Below, piece after piece: positions 23,349-34,170 of a stretch of 64,000 bases of DNA. Position 1 is the stretch's first letter. Every line of letters starts with the position of its first letter. Under the pieces are notes generated by a model. It was given only the letters and a program-made list of their open reading frames with translations. It made no database searches and had not been told where the DNA came from. Origin of the DNA: Ailanthus altissimus (Eukaryota; Streptophyta; Magnoliopsida; Sapindales; Simaroubaceae); contig OX327705.1 of assembly GCA_946807835.1 (NCBI GenBank), forward strand, positions 19,870,501 to 19,934,500, in the 5' to 3' direction. A program made the position numbers and the translations under genes.

Positions 23349-24644
23349 TTAGACAATCTCTCGAATGTAATAGAGCCTCACATTAATGTGTTTCAACCTC
23401 TCGTGGAACACTTGATGTTTGCTTAGGTGTATGGCACTCTGGCTGTCATAATATACACTGGTGTTCACATCTTCACTAGCCAATACCTCCGCATATATGC
23501 TTTTTAACCACATAGCCTCCTTGATAGCTTCACCGACAGTTATGTACTCCGCCTTTATGATAGAGAGTGCAACGACATGTTGTAGAACTGATCTCCAACA
23601 CACACTACACCCAAAAACTGTGAATACGTAGCCCGTCAACGATTTTCTCTTGTTTAAATCACCTGTATAATTTAAGTCTACGTACCCTCTTACCATTTTA
23701 TTGTTGTCCACATCCCTCTTATATATTAACCAGTGATTTGAAGTCTCCTTGAGATATCTCAGAATCCACTTTACTGCAAGCCAATGATCTTTACTTGGAT
23801 CTACCATGTATCTACTCACCACACTCACAGCCCATGTTATGTATGGTCTTGTGCAAACCATTACATACATGATGCTCCCTGCAGCGCTTGCATACGGTAC
23901 TTTACTCATCTACAGTTTCTCTTCTTCAGATGTAGGCGACTGTGCTGCTGAAAGTCTGAAATGTATGGCTAAAAAAGTAGAGATAGCCTTTGCATTGGAC
24001 ATACCAAACTTCTCCAGAATTTTGACTATATATCGCTGTTGGGACAAGAAGATAACATCTCTTCTTTCCCTCACAATATCCATACCTAAAATTCTCTTTA
24101 CTGCTCCTAAATCCTTCATTTCAAAATCGCCATTTAACTGCTTCTTGAGCTTCTGTATTTCTTCTATATTCTTGCATGCGACCAATATATCATCGACATA
24201 TATAAGCAAATACATCATCCCACAACTTATGTTCTTAAAGTACACGCATCCGTCATACTTACTCCTACTAAAGCCATAAGCCATCATAAACTCATCAAAT
24301 CTCATATACCCCAATCTAGGTGATTGCTTTAACTCGTATAATGACTTCTTTAGCAAACAAGCATGATCTTCTTTTCTGGGCTCCTCGAACCCTTGCGGCT
24401 GTGCCATGTATATCGTCTCTTCAAGCTCTATATATAGAAAAGCTGTCTTTACATCCATATGCTCTAGATGTAAATCAAGGTTTGCACACATAACTAACAA
24501 AATTCTAATAGATGTGTGCTCGACAACTGGAGAGAATATCTCATAAAAATCGACTCCCTCTCTCTGAGTAAAACTTTGTGCTATTAACCTAACCTTGAAT
24601 CTTGTAGGCTCAATCATGGGTATCCCCTCATTCACTTTATACAC
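23349..24644 (-). pseudogene. Copia-2 reverse transcriptase / RNase H
   Basis: One frame runs from 24644 to 23349, broken by a single in-frame TAG at 23910-23912. RT hallmarks are visible: RFKVRLIAQSF, FSPVVEHTSIRILL, DVKTAFLY, the catalytic YVDDILVA and KDLGAVKRILGM. After the TAG comes the RNase H part with MSKVPYASA, YTGDLNKRKSLTGYVF, IKAEYI and HERLKHI. The RNase H Asp is kept in the Y-T-G-D block. The length is normal for this region, but the stop codon and frame changes upstream mean no complete polyprotein. Confidence 0.88.
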
Positions 24645-24649
24645 CCACT

Positions 24650-26371
24650 TACACCCGACTAGCTTCTTTTGAGGTCTCTCTATTAACTTCTAGGTATTAT
24701 TCTTCCTAAGAGAACTAATTTCTTCTTCTATGACCTACTGCCATTCTTTCTTATTTTCACTCTTCATAGCCTCATTATATATCCTAGGCTTATCATACTC
24801 AAGAGTGTAAGCAGAATTAAAAGTATGAGCAACTAAATCTGCTTGTACATACCTGACTGGTGGGTTAATCATTCTCCTTAGCCTGTCTTTGGCAAACTGG
24901 TACTCTTTTAGTTCCATCTCAGGAGTTTTAGTCTTTCTTTGGGTAGACTTAGAGGAACTCACCGGTGTTTTTGGTTCATCTTCAAGGATCTCCTCGTTGA
25001 AGTGTTGATCTGGGGGGTATATCAGATCTACTTTCAGGCTCCACTTCAACTTCTATTGACTCGGGTGCTGAGTCTTCCTTGGGCACAGGTTCTTCTTTCT
25101 TATTATCTTGAGAGGTTTTCAACATCGTCATCTCATCGAATGGCACATCACGGCTTATGATACTTTTTGGTGGTGTCAAGTCTTTACACCACACTTTGTA
25201 TCTTTTTACTCCTTCGGGATATCCTATGAATACCCATTTGATAGCTCCAAATTCTAACTTCCCCTCCTTAACATGTACAAAGTCAGGGCAACCAAATATT
25301 CTTAGGTGGTCATACTTTAGAGGATTGCCAGACCATTTATCTTCTGGCGTCTTGAAGTCAATTGCTAAAGAAGGACTTTTATTAATCAAGTAAGCTGCAA
25401 TCACTACAGCTTCTCCCCAAAATGTCGTGGACATCTTTGCATTGGTAAGCATGCATCTAACTCTTTCAAGTAAGGTTTTGTTCATCCTCTCAGTTACGCC
25501 ATCCTGCTGTGGTGTTGATCTCACTGTTCTATGCTTTGCAATCCTATATACTTGGCATAAAACCTATCAAACTCTTTGTTGCAAAATTCGAGGCCGTTGT
25601 CAGTCCTTAGCCTCTTTACCCTTTTGCCAGTCTGATTTTCAACAAGAGCCTTTCAAGTCTTAAATACTTCAAAAGCTTGATCCTTACTCTTCAATATATA
25701 GACCCACAGCTTCCTTGAATAGTCATCAATCAAACTGAGAAAATACCTAGCACCACCACAAGTAGGTGTCTGAGCTGGTCCCTAAGGATCCGAGTGTATG
25801 TAGTCAAGAGTCCTCTTAGTCTTATGCTCACTGGAACTAAACCTCACTCTATGTGCTTTTTCAAGCACACAATGCTCACAAAATTCTAAGAGCTAGAACT
25901 TATCCTCACCAAACGCCTTTTGACTAAATAACTACTTTAGGTTTCTTTTGCCTAGATGGGCCAGTTTAAGATGCCACAACTTGGTTTGCATACTATCATC
26001 ATCTATAGAGAATAGTGCAGAACCACTCACGACTTCACCCTTAAGTACATAAACACCTTTGCTCTTCTCTCATCTCATCACCATCATGGAACCATTCAAA
26101 ACTCTTAAAATCCATCCGTTAATCCTGATGGAACATCTATTCTAGTCTAGAGTCCCTGTGAGATCAAGTTTCTCTTCAAGTCAGGAACATACCTAACATC
26201 TGTCAATTCTCTCACTCGCCCATTATGTAGCCCAAGTTTAACACTACCAATTTTCATTATTTGACATGTAACGTCATTACCCATTAAGACCTTACCACCA
26301 CTAATAGGCTGAAAATTTGTAAACCAAAACTTGTGCGGGCATATGTGAAAAGTGTAACCAGAATCAAGAAC
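24650..26371 (-). pseudogene. Copia-2 integrase and linker to RT
   Basis: The minus-strand frames show KLWHLKLAHLGK and CEHCVLEKAH (zinc-binding HHCC), YIHSD and LRTDNGLEF (first two acidic residues of the DDE triad), then TPQQDGVTERMN with the catalytic Glu in 24982-25524. The linker 24735-25049 (FNEEILEDEP to ENKKEWQ) follows in another frame, so a frameshift lies near 25000-25050. Another frame break is near 25524, and TAG codons occur after KEWQ and before KLIERPQKK. Catalytic residues are readable but the gene is broken. Confidence 0.8.
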
Positions 26372-27211
26372 CTATTGTTCAGAGTTCTTACCATCAGTAG
26401 CGACAAGTGTCTCTGTGCTGTCATAGTTATCATCATAGGCAAGCGCAGCATCCGCTTTTTTCTTGTCTTGTACTCTCTTCTCCGGACAGTCCTTCATAAA
26501 GTGCCCATCTTTCTTGTAACAATAGAACTTCCTAGGTGTCCTAGACTTCGATCTTGAGCCTTTTTTTTTCATATCTTTATATGAGGGCCTTCTTCTTATA
26601 GATAAACTTTATGCATTGCCCTCAATCAGCTTCTTTAATTACTTTGAGTTTAATAATGATTTCAAATCACTCATTGTTAAACTCTCTTTGCTGTAGAGTA
26701 GCATATCAACAAAGCTCTCATAGCTTTGGGGTGTGAACTCAGTAGGATAATTGTTCTATCTTCATCTTCTATCTTAATGTTGATAGACTCAAGATCAAAG
26801 ATGATCTTATTGAAGGCGTCTATATGATCTTTCATCGGCGTCCTCTCTGACATGGATAGCTGATACAGCTTTTTCTTTATATACAATCTGTTGGCTAACG
26901 ATTTTTCTTATATAAAGAGAGTCAAGCTTCTTTCAAAGACTTATTGCCGTCGTCTCACCTGCTACTTCCCTTAGTACTTCATCGCTCAATGACAGAACGA
27001 TTATGCTATAAGCTCTTTCTTGAATGTCCATTTTTTCTACTTCAGCTTTAGATGACTTTAGTGTATTATCTTTATCACTAGATGAAGTTGTAGTCTCCTC
27101 TAATGTCGAACCAAGTCTTTGGCTCACCAACAATGCTTTAACCTTCATCTTCTACAGATTGAAGTCATTCGTACCATTAAATTTCTCTACCTCATACTTG
27201 GGTGTGGCCAT
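26372..27211 (-). pseudogene. Copia-2 gag
   Basis: It starts ATG at 27211 with MATPKYEVEKFNGTNDFNL and then meets a TAG at 27152-27154 where Trp is usual. KMKVKALLVSQ follows, then KLDSLYI-type and ERTPMKDHIDAFNKI blocks of the copia gag (UBN2-type) domain. Near the end, CYKKDGHFMKDC is a zinc knuckle in which the first two Cys positions appear altered (F and Y at the CX2C positions). Frames shift between 26677-26886 and 26372-26572. Confidence 0.75.
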
Positions 27212-27228
27212 ATCTGCTTAAAACCTGG

Positions 27229-27239
27229 CTCTGATACCA
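27229..27239 (-). other. Primer-binding site of copia-2
   Basis: tggtatcagagc on the minus strand, three bases from the inner edge of the 5' LTR, complementary to the 3' end of initiator tRNA-Met as in most plant copia elements. Confidence 0.85.
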
Positions 27240-27242
27240 GTT

Positions 27243-27967
27243 TGTTGAAGCGGAAGCACGCAAACAAGCAAAATCACCCCAGTAATATATGCAGAACAAG
27301 TAATTAAGAAATAAATAGAGAAAAAGGTAGAAGAAGAACACATAAAGAATTACGTGGTTTAGCAACTTGCCTACGTCCACGGCAGATCAAGATCACACTC
27401 TTCTCTTATTATGAATTACAAAACACTCACAAAAGTATGCATTTTATAAGAAAGATCACAAAGAAAACTCTCTCTTGCATTCTAGAGATTTTCTCTCACA
27501 ATGAATCACCAAGATTGTTTATGATCACTTAGATCTATTGAGTTATCATTAAGATCTCTCTACCTCTCACAAAGATTATGTTTACAAGCCAATTGATAAC
27601 CTTTATATAGGTTTTGGGACGACCTAGATTTACTCTAAACGTGTGGGAGTTGTTTTAGGGAGTACTAAAGCAAGTGGGAGATGAAATAAGAAAGTTTTCT
27701 TATTTCGGGATACTGTTCCCGTCTCCAGCGCCGCGGCGCTGGGCTCTCACCACAGCGGCGCTGGCATGCCAGTCCGAGCGCTACGATGCTCGTCTCCTAA
27801 CACCGCGGCACTCAAGTGTTGGATTGGACGTCGCAGCGCTGGCGCCTGGTGCGTTTCTCTTTGTTTTTTTTACATTTTTTTACGTTCGTTTTTTATCTGT
27901 GCGCATCTTACGCACTTAATTTATACTACAAATTATATTTCGATGATTTTCAATCAATATTCTCACA
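27243..27967 (-). repeat. 5' LTR of copia-2
   Basis: Partner of 22419-23156. The GC cluster at 27725-27855 contains the perfect 18-bp palindrome ccagcgccgcggcgctgg at 27725-27742. The minus-strand TATA box cctatataaag is at 27601-27611, 114 bp downstream of the cluster edge. As the 5' LTR it would be the promoter copy. Confidence 0.87.
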
Positions 27968-29782
27968 AATTTATATATTAAAGTTTGAGAATAGATGTAA
28001 AGAAAGATTTGATTAACGAATATCAAATGTTGCATATATAATTTACTATTTGATTGGTTATTAGATAAACATGTATATACGACTACGAGTGGCTCTCTAA
28101 AATATTATTTTAATTAAAAAATAATAGCATCTCTGTTTGTAAACGAAATGCCAGCATTTTGAGTGAATCGTGAGGTTTGAGAATAATATCTTAAAAAGAG
28201 GTTATATATGCCAAGGAATAATTAAAGCATATGCGTGTGGATACTTTTGGAACAGAAGTGTTTAATTTGTTGTAATTATATTTATTAGTTAATGTTAATT
28301 CTCTACAAGTAATCCAGCATCCTTTTAAGTGATCATAGCCACACAATGGCTCTAATAATTTGCCAAAAGGAATGCCTACTTGTATGCTCTACCCAACGAC
28401 TTTAATTTCTTTTTCTTCATTTGTTCTCTACGTTTTTTTGTTGAATTTACCCATGACGTTTTTAATATTATAAAAAAGAAAATATACACGAATAACTCTT
28501 ATTTTAAACTCACATATTTTTATAATTATAAAATTAAAATATAATTTTTAATAATTATAAAGTTTAAATTCGAACTATTTTATTTTAAAGCATATTTTGC
28601 ATCTCTTCTACTATTTTTCTCTAAAATTTAATCAAATAATATTTTAAAAAATTTGAGTTTAAAAATAAATAAATTAGGTGTTTAGACACTGACATTTTAA
28701 AAATTAAAAGATAAAAAGACTAATTAGAATATAAAAATGTAAAAGACGAAAAAATAAAATCGAGAATAAAGAAGAAAAAGAATCCAAAATTCTCCGTACC
28801 TCGCATAAGGCACGGGAAGGGGCTGTGTGCCTGGCCATGCTGCGCGAGGCGTGGTGTGTGGCAAGGCGCAAGAATGGGCTACACGCTTGGTTGTGTGAGG
28901 TGCGAGAAATTCTAACTTTTTTTTTCTTCTTTGACCTGAATTTTTTTTTCCGAGTCACTATATTTTTTCATTGACACACTTGATATCTTATATATTTTAT
29001 CATAATACACTATTATTATATTTTCATACTTATATTTTTACAAACTAAATACAAAGAAAAAATATTACTTTAATTAGTTTTCTATTAGACATAAATTTTA
29101 TAGAAAGACATTTTTGTGCATATATAAATAATGGTACAAGGGAAAATATTGTATTTAGTATTTTCATCATAGTAAAAAAAATTGTAATGTGATGTAGTCG
29201 TAGCCTTAAGTTAACGGTAAACTATTATAAATTTTATGTGTGTGCATGTTTTTTTTTTTTCATGCTTCACTTTTATTAATTCGATTCCTTTTGTTAATAA
29301 GTGAATTAAGATTTAAATCATAACAGCTTAAGAGAAATTCAATTTATATATGACTTAGGGTACCATTTATTTTTATTTGTCTAAAAAGATCTATATTTTG
29401 TTGAAATCGGCATAGGTCTAAATTGATATATCTAAATGATATTTTTATTTTTATCTATTTTAATTGTTCGATTTTTATAAGTATTAATTGTTGTTTTCTC
29501 TTTTTGCAAATGAAAAATATCTTAATATTTGGTATATTAACATGTATGTCTTTATAAATATTGTATTTGTATACTAAAGTTCCTGATTTAAAACTTTCAT
29601 ATGGTCAATTATTTTTTGTCTTCGCGTAATGTTTTAATTAACATTACCCTCTATTCTGTCACAAGACAAAATACTCTAACACAAGTCAATATTTATTCAA
29701 CTAAGATGTATCTGTGTATGTTAAGGAATGTATGCACGATATGTAAGGTTGTTTTATTTGTTATCAAATGAATAAATGTATG
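27968..29782. other. Intergenic DNA with one isolated GC-rich patch
   Basis: Mostly AT-rich with no gene. At 28795-28905 an isolated GC-rich patch contains repeated words such as tgcgcgaggcgtgg, ggtgcgag and cctcgcataaggc. It resembles the GC clusters of the LTRs in style but not in exact motif, and no LTR ends could be delimited around it. The ORF at 28704-28958 is a by-product of this patch. Confidence 0.45.
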
Positions 29783-30769
29783 TGTTAGAAAAGACAAAGC
29801 TGCGGAAAAATAAAGAGATACAAAAAAAAATTGTAAATGCTATATTTTTATTATATTTTTTATATATTGAAAATTGTTATAAAATAAATTTTTGTATAAG
29901 CTGAAGGTTAATTGAAATAAAGAAATAAAATAAAATATATTAATTTAAAATATAAATAATAATTATAAATATGATAAAGAGAAATAAAATATAACATATT
30001 AATTTAAAATATAAATAATAATTATAAATATGATAGGGATTGATTATCTTGATTCTCTACTATTTCAACATTCCTCCTTAAACTTAAGATTGTAAAAGCT
30101 TGAGTTTGAAAATGATATTAATGGTGAGTATTGAAAAATAACCATTGTTAAAGGAGGTAATTATTGTCAGAGAAAGATAACTATTGTCAGAAAGAAAAAA
30201 ATATTGTCGGCGAGAGGCAATTACTATTGGAGAGTGATAATGTTGTCTGCGAGTGACAATATTGGAGTGAGAGGTGTATTGAGAAAATCAATTACTGCGA
30301 ATACAAATGCATTGATAGAAAAAAATAAGAAATCAACTGTTGTGAGTGTAAATGCATTGAAAAGATTAATCACTGCGATTACAAACGCTTTGATAGGGAG
30401 ACAGAAAATTTTCCATTGCGAGTGTAAATATGTTGAGAGATTCTATATTAAAAAAGATAAAAAAAGTAACAGAAACTAACTTTTAAAAATGACAAAAAAT
30501 TTTAAAAATGATCATAACATAGCTTTGATACTATATTAAAAAAGATAAAACAGTAAAAAAATAAAGAGACACGAGAAAATTGTAAAAACTACATCTTTAT
30601 TATATTTTGTATGTATTAAAATTGTTACAGAATGAACCTTTATATAAAATGAAAGTTAACCTAAATAAGGAAATAAAATATAACATATTAATTCAAAATA
30701 TAAATGATAATTATAAATATGATTGAGATTGATTATCTTAATTTCTTATATTTTTAATAATATGGAATC
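29783..30769 (-). mobile_element. Short TRIM-like LTR element without coding capacity
   Basis: Two directly repeated LTRs, 29783-30070 (288 bp) and about 30534-30769 (236 bp), flank a ~460-bp interior. On the minus strand, aaggaggaa just before the 3' LTR (30071-30079) is a polypurine tract, and gtatcaaagct just after the 5' LTR (30520-30530) resembles the initiator-Met PBS with one change. The size difference between the LTRs is mostly a ~50-bp tandem duplication inside the left one (about 29934-30030). The interior has no gag or pol. Confidence 0.65.
30204..30479 (+). repeat. Internal degenerate repeats of the TRIM-like element
   Basis: An open frame of 91 codons exists, but its sequence is made of repeated words: (t/g)actgcga(a/t)tacaaa(t/c)gc(a/t)ttgatag occurs twice, gtgagtgtaaatgcattga and gcgagtgtaaatatgttga form a second pair, and attgtcag(a/c)gag-like words precede it. 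The repeat structure explains the open frame. It runs opposite to the element orientation, so a protein is unlikely. Confidence 0.5.
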
Positions 30770-33238
30770 AAGAATACCAGAATATCAAATATTAAATGAA
30801 TGTCATTAATGAATTACAAAGTCTTTATATAGGAAAAGAATCTCAATTCTTTCCCCAAATCTATGATACACGAGTTCTCAAATTAAAGAGAGTGTAACTT
30901 CGCGAATGTATCTTTAATCAAATTAAAGATTTTAAATAAATTTTATCTATTTGTAAGAAATTATTTTTTATATTAAGTCATAAATAATTAATAAAAATTA
31001 AAATAAAACTAATAATTTAATTTGTTCCCACCTTTTCATAATATTTACGACCAATTTATAAAATTCATGAATTGACGAGTTTAAATTACCTACAAAATAG
31101 ATCTAAAATTTAGGTTTGGTCCAGAAAGCTGAGTTTGGTTTTGACGTGGGTTAAATCATTTGAAAGTTGGATTGTACATGGGTTATTTGGGTCATTTAAA
31201 AAATAGGCCAACATATACATGTTACAATTATTTGTAAATTAAAAATTTGACCAGATAAAAATAAAATAATTTAATCTTCTGCAAAATATTTTCCTTGACT
31301 AAAGGAAAAGTTGTCCCTCGTCCAATTCCATTACTTAATCTATGGTCAAACAATATCTTAATTTTGTTTAATTGATATTTCATGTTAAATTATTGAACAA
31401 ATTATTATTCTTATTTTAATAAATAATTATTGAACAAATATACCATATTCAGATTTCTAACAAAAAATATATATAAACAATGGATTTCATTAAGAGAAAG
31501 TAATGAAAATTATAAGATGAGTTAAGAAAATTGATTTCATCATCCTTTGTTTTAAGGGAATTTATTAGGACCTGTCCTGCAGTTTTTAAAAAAATTGTTT
31601 TTTACAAATACAAATATTTTTTTAAAGATGGTAATTGATTATTTTTAAGGAGAAAATAATATTAAAAATATAGATATTGATATTAATTAAAAAAATTTAG
31701 AGGAGAAAAAAGAATACAAACTCACATAGAAGTAACTGAGAGGAAAACTAAAGAGATGGTTTCTACTTTGTAGTAATGAATATGATTCTTAATTTACTCC
31801 AAAAATAAATGACACATATTGTCATGACTGCCAGAAATCAAGAAATACAAACCCAAACTCTTACTTATAAACTTGATTCTGAGAATTAACTATAATGCAA
31901 CTGAAGTAACTTCGAAATTATAGATTGTACAGCAAAAAACTTGGAAAAAGTTTTACAGAGTACCATGCCAGCAGGAATTAAATCAGCTACATGAGACAAC
32001 CAACAGAGTGAGCTGATGATACTTTCTGTGTGGTTGAGATAAACATATAATTGATTTTAATCATTAGCCACTGCATGAAATTTATTTAACTGGAGAGTGA
32101 CTATTTAAAAGCTATTTCATGCTTGTAAAATTCGGGTTCTAGTCCTCCTTGCCACATCAGGAATGCTTGGTTGAATTGTAAAACTTCTCTCTCATATGAC
32201 AATTGGATTATGGAAGGAAAATTCCTTAGTAAAAATTGTGAGAATTTGACTCCAATGAACATAAATTCTCAAGCTACTTTATTCCCAACTTATATTATCA
32301 TGTAGTCATGGCAATAGGGTTCCAGCATGAACATAAATTCTCAAGCTACCTTCAGTCTTCAGGCCGATCATGTATCAAGAAGCTCATTTGAAAAGTTCAT
32401 TAGTGGATTGACTGTTAAAAAAGTATTAAAAAAAAGGACACATCTATCTATCTCATTCACTCTAGTCTACTTTTTGTTAAGTCTTTAGAGTAACCTATTG
32501 GTTTTGCAGGAGAAGGATCAATGGCAAAGAGCAGAGGTTTGCCAAAGCATCTGGTTATCAGGTGAGACTCTTCAGACGTTCCTTCAAAATTCTAGCCATG
32601 CTGGCAAAACAAAGGGAAAACAAGTGAAATATGAAAACAACATAGAAATTTCTGAATTGGTTTTTTCAGGAAAGCAATACGAGTAGAAGTTATAAGGTGA
32701 GCATCATTGATTTCTTTTACCTCATCAAGTTGATCATGAAAATAGCTCATGTTCAATCAGCCTTCCCCTTCTTTCTTGTACCGAGCTTTTGGAAGGGGAC
32801 AAGTATCAATTCCTTGGCAGAGCAGAACAACATCTACTTTGAGAGATGTAGGATTGGTCATTATCTGAGCTTCAACTATTTCTAATGGTAGTTCTATTTC
32901 TTTTGCTTGGACAAGGATATGAAGATTTTAAAAGGAGCTGTATTACAGTTTACAGCATCAAATTATTGTAAAAAGTTGGCATATCAAAAATGCAAAATTT
33001 ACAGCAGAGGAAGAAGTTCATTCATACCTCAGAATATTAATTAGTCCATCGAAAATCCATCTTAATAACAATATGTAATTGATAATAGAAATCTACGTGG
33101 TGGAATGGAATGAGGTAATCCTCTGATTCTTCGTTTTGAGATCAAACATAGTTCATTCTTCCTTTTCTGAAATAAAGATGAATTTGCCATATATCATTAC
33201 GCAATGCAAGGGATGTAAACTTTTCCTTTATCCCTTTT
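30770..33238. other. Intergenic region with possible decayed gene pieces
   Basis: No clear gene. The part after ~31800 is less AT-rich and gene-like. A short open stretch at about 32468-32620 (frame containing INGKEQRFAKASGYQV, then RLFRRSFKILAMLAKQR and a stop) is preceded by ttttgcag and contains cag|gtgaga, as if an exon. A 21-bp direct repeat starting gaacataaattctcaagct occurs at about 32257 and 32329. I do not recognise a family. Copia-4 is inserted at the right edge. Confidence 0.35.
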
Positions 33239-33598
33239 TGTTACAGTATATGAGCCGAGCTGATGAGCTAAATATGAGCTACAGTATATGAATTGAGCTG
33301 ATGAGCTGAAGCTGTTGGAAGGTGAAGAAGAAGAATGCAGAATTAGTTAAGACTCTGTTTAGTCAATATTGTGTCGTTTTATTAAGTGTTTTTTAATGAC
33401 GTGGCACAGGTTGTCATGAGGTCGTTAGGGGATTATGTGAGTTGTTATTTCTCGCTATTGGCTAGTTTGTTGTGTAGTGAGACTATAAAAGGCTTGGTCT
33501 TATCAGTTACCGGATGGATCAAATAGAAGTGATTCATTCAAGAAAACCTCTCTTTCTCTTGCATTATTTTTCTTAGCTTTTCTTAGGTGTCAAACACA
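33239..33598 (+). repeat. 5' LTR of copia-4
   Basis: Starts tgttacagtatatgag and ends near gtcaaacaca, matching 38570-38946 along its length (for example gtgaagaagaagaatgcag, tgacgtggcaca, ggatggatcaaatagaagt). A TATA-like ctataaaa lies at about 33484-33491. Unlike the copia-2 LTRs it has no GC-rich palindrome cluster. Confidence 0.8.
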
Positions 33599-33613
33599 AA
33601 ATACAAAATTTTT

Positions 33614-33627
33614 ATGGTATGAGAGCC
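33614..33627 (+). other. Primer-binding site of copia-4 (one mismatch)
   Basis: tggtatgagagcc follows the 5' LTR by about 15 bp; the usual site is TGGTATCAGAGCC. The C-to-G change is the only difference. Confidence 0.65.
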
Positions 33628-33630
33628 AAA

Positions 33631-34170
33631 TATGACAAACGTTAATACTTCCTTCACTCCTTCCGTAACTCTGCAAGTGAATCCAGTTCAGGCCTTATCT
33701 TACAATTTTCCACAATCGTGAAACTAGATCGATCAAACTTCGTGATCTAGAGATCACAAGTTTTTGCTATTATTAGAACAAATAGACCTGCGAATTTGAT
33801 CATTGGAGTAAGTTCTTGTCCTGATCAGTTTATCAGAGGAGTTAGATCAGATTTGTCACATGATGATGAGTTGATTGTTGAAAATCCAGAGTTCGAAGTA
33901 TGGATGAAGAAGGATCAGATCTTACTTAGCGGGTTATTTTTAACTATTCATGATACTATTCTCGTATTGGTGATTAACAGTAAGTCTTCATGTGAACTTT
34001 GGACATCAATCAATAAGCAATTTGGTTCTTCTTCAAAGGAAAAAAAATTTTCAACTAAAAATGCAATTAACCTTATTAAAAAAGAATCAAATGTCAATGT
34101 CCGAGTATTTTCTCAAACTTAAAGGAATAGATGAGGATGACTTCATTACTCATTTAATCACAGGAATTAG
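33631..34170 (+). pseudogene. Copia-4 gag, N-terminal part
   Basis: After a first ATG near 33631, the frames give KLDRSNFVI, RSQVFAII, CPDQFI, VWMKKDQILLSGLF and LVINSKSSCELWTSINKQF, the ordered residues of the copia gag (UBN2-type) domain. A stop replaces the Trp usually found before RSQV, and frames change before the solo LTR cuts the gene at 34170. Confidence 0.75.

Larger units (their letters stand above)
22419..27967 (-). mobile_element. Nearly complete but inactive Ty1/copia retrotransposon (copia-2)
   Basis: A minus-strand element with LTRs at 22419-23156 and 27243-27967 (738 and 725 bp, TG...CA ends), a PBS at 27229-27239, gag at about 26372-27211 and pol at about 23349-26371 in the copia order protease-integrase-RT-RNase H. 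The flanks gattt (left) and aattt (right) would be a 4/5 target-duplication match. LTR similarity by eye is high, so it is younger than copia-1, but nonsense codons and frameshifts make it non-autonomous. It lies directly beside copia-1. Confidence 0.88.

Noticed and set aside
22928..23352. ORFs of 80-130 codons in the copia-2 3' LTR
   Set aside because: Same reason; they lie opposite to the element and inside its LTR.
27674..28016. ORFs across the copia-2 5' LTR cluster
   Set aside because: No protein-like motif; explained by the GC module.
28704..28958. 84-codon ORF on the minus strand
   Set aside because: Arg/Ser/His-rich product of the GC patch; no domain.
30204..30479. 91-codon ORF as a gene
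   Set aside because: Made of repeated words inside the TRIM-like element and opposite to its orientation.
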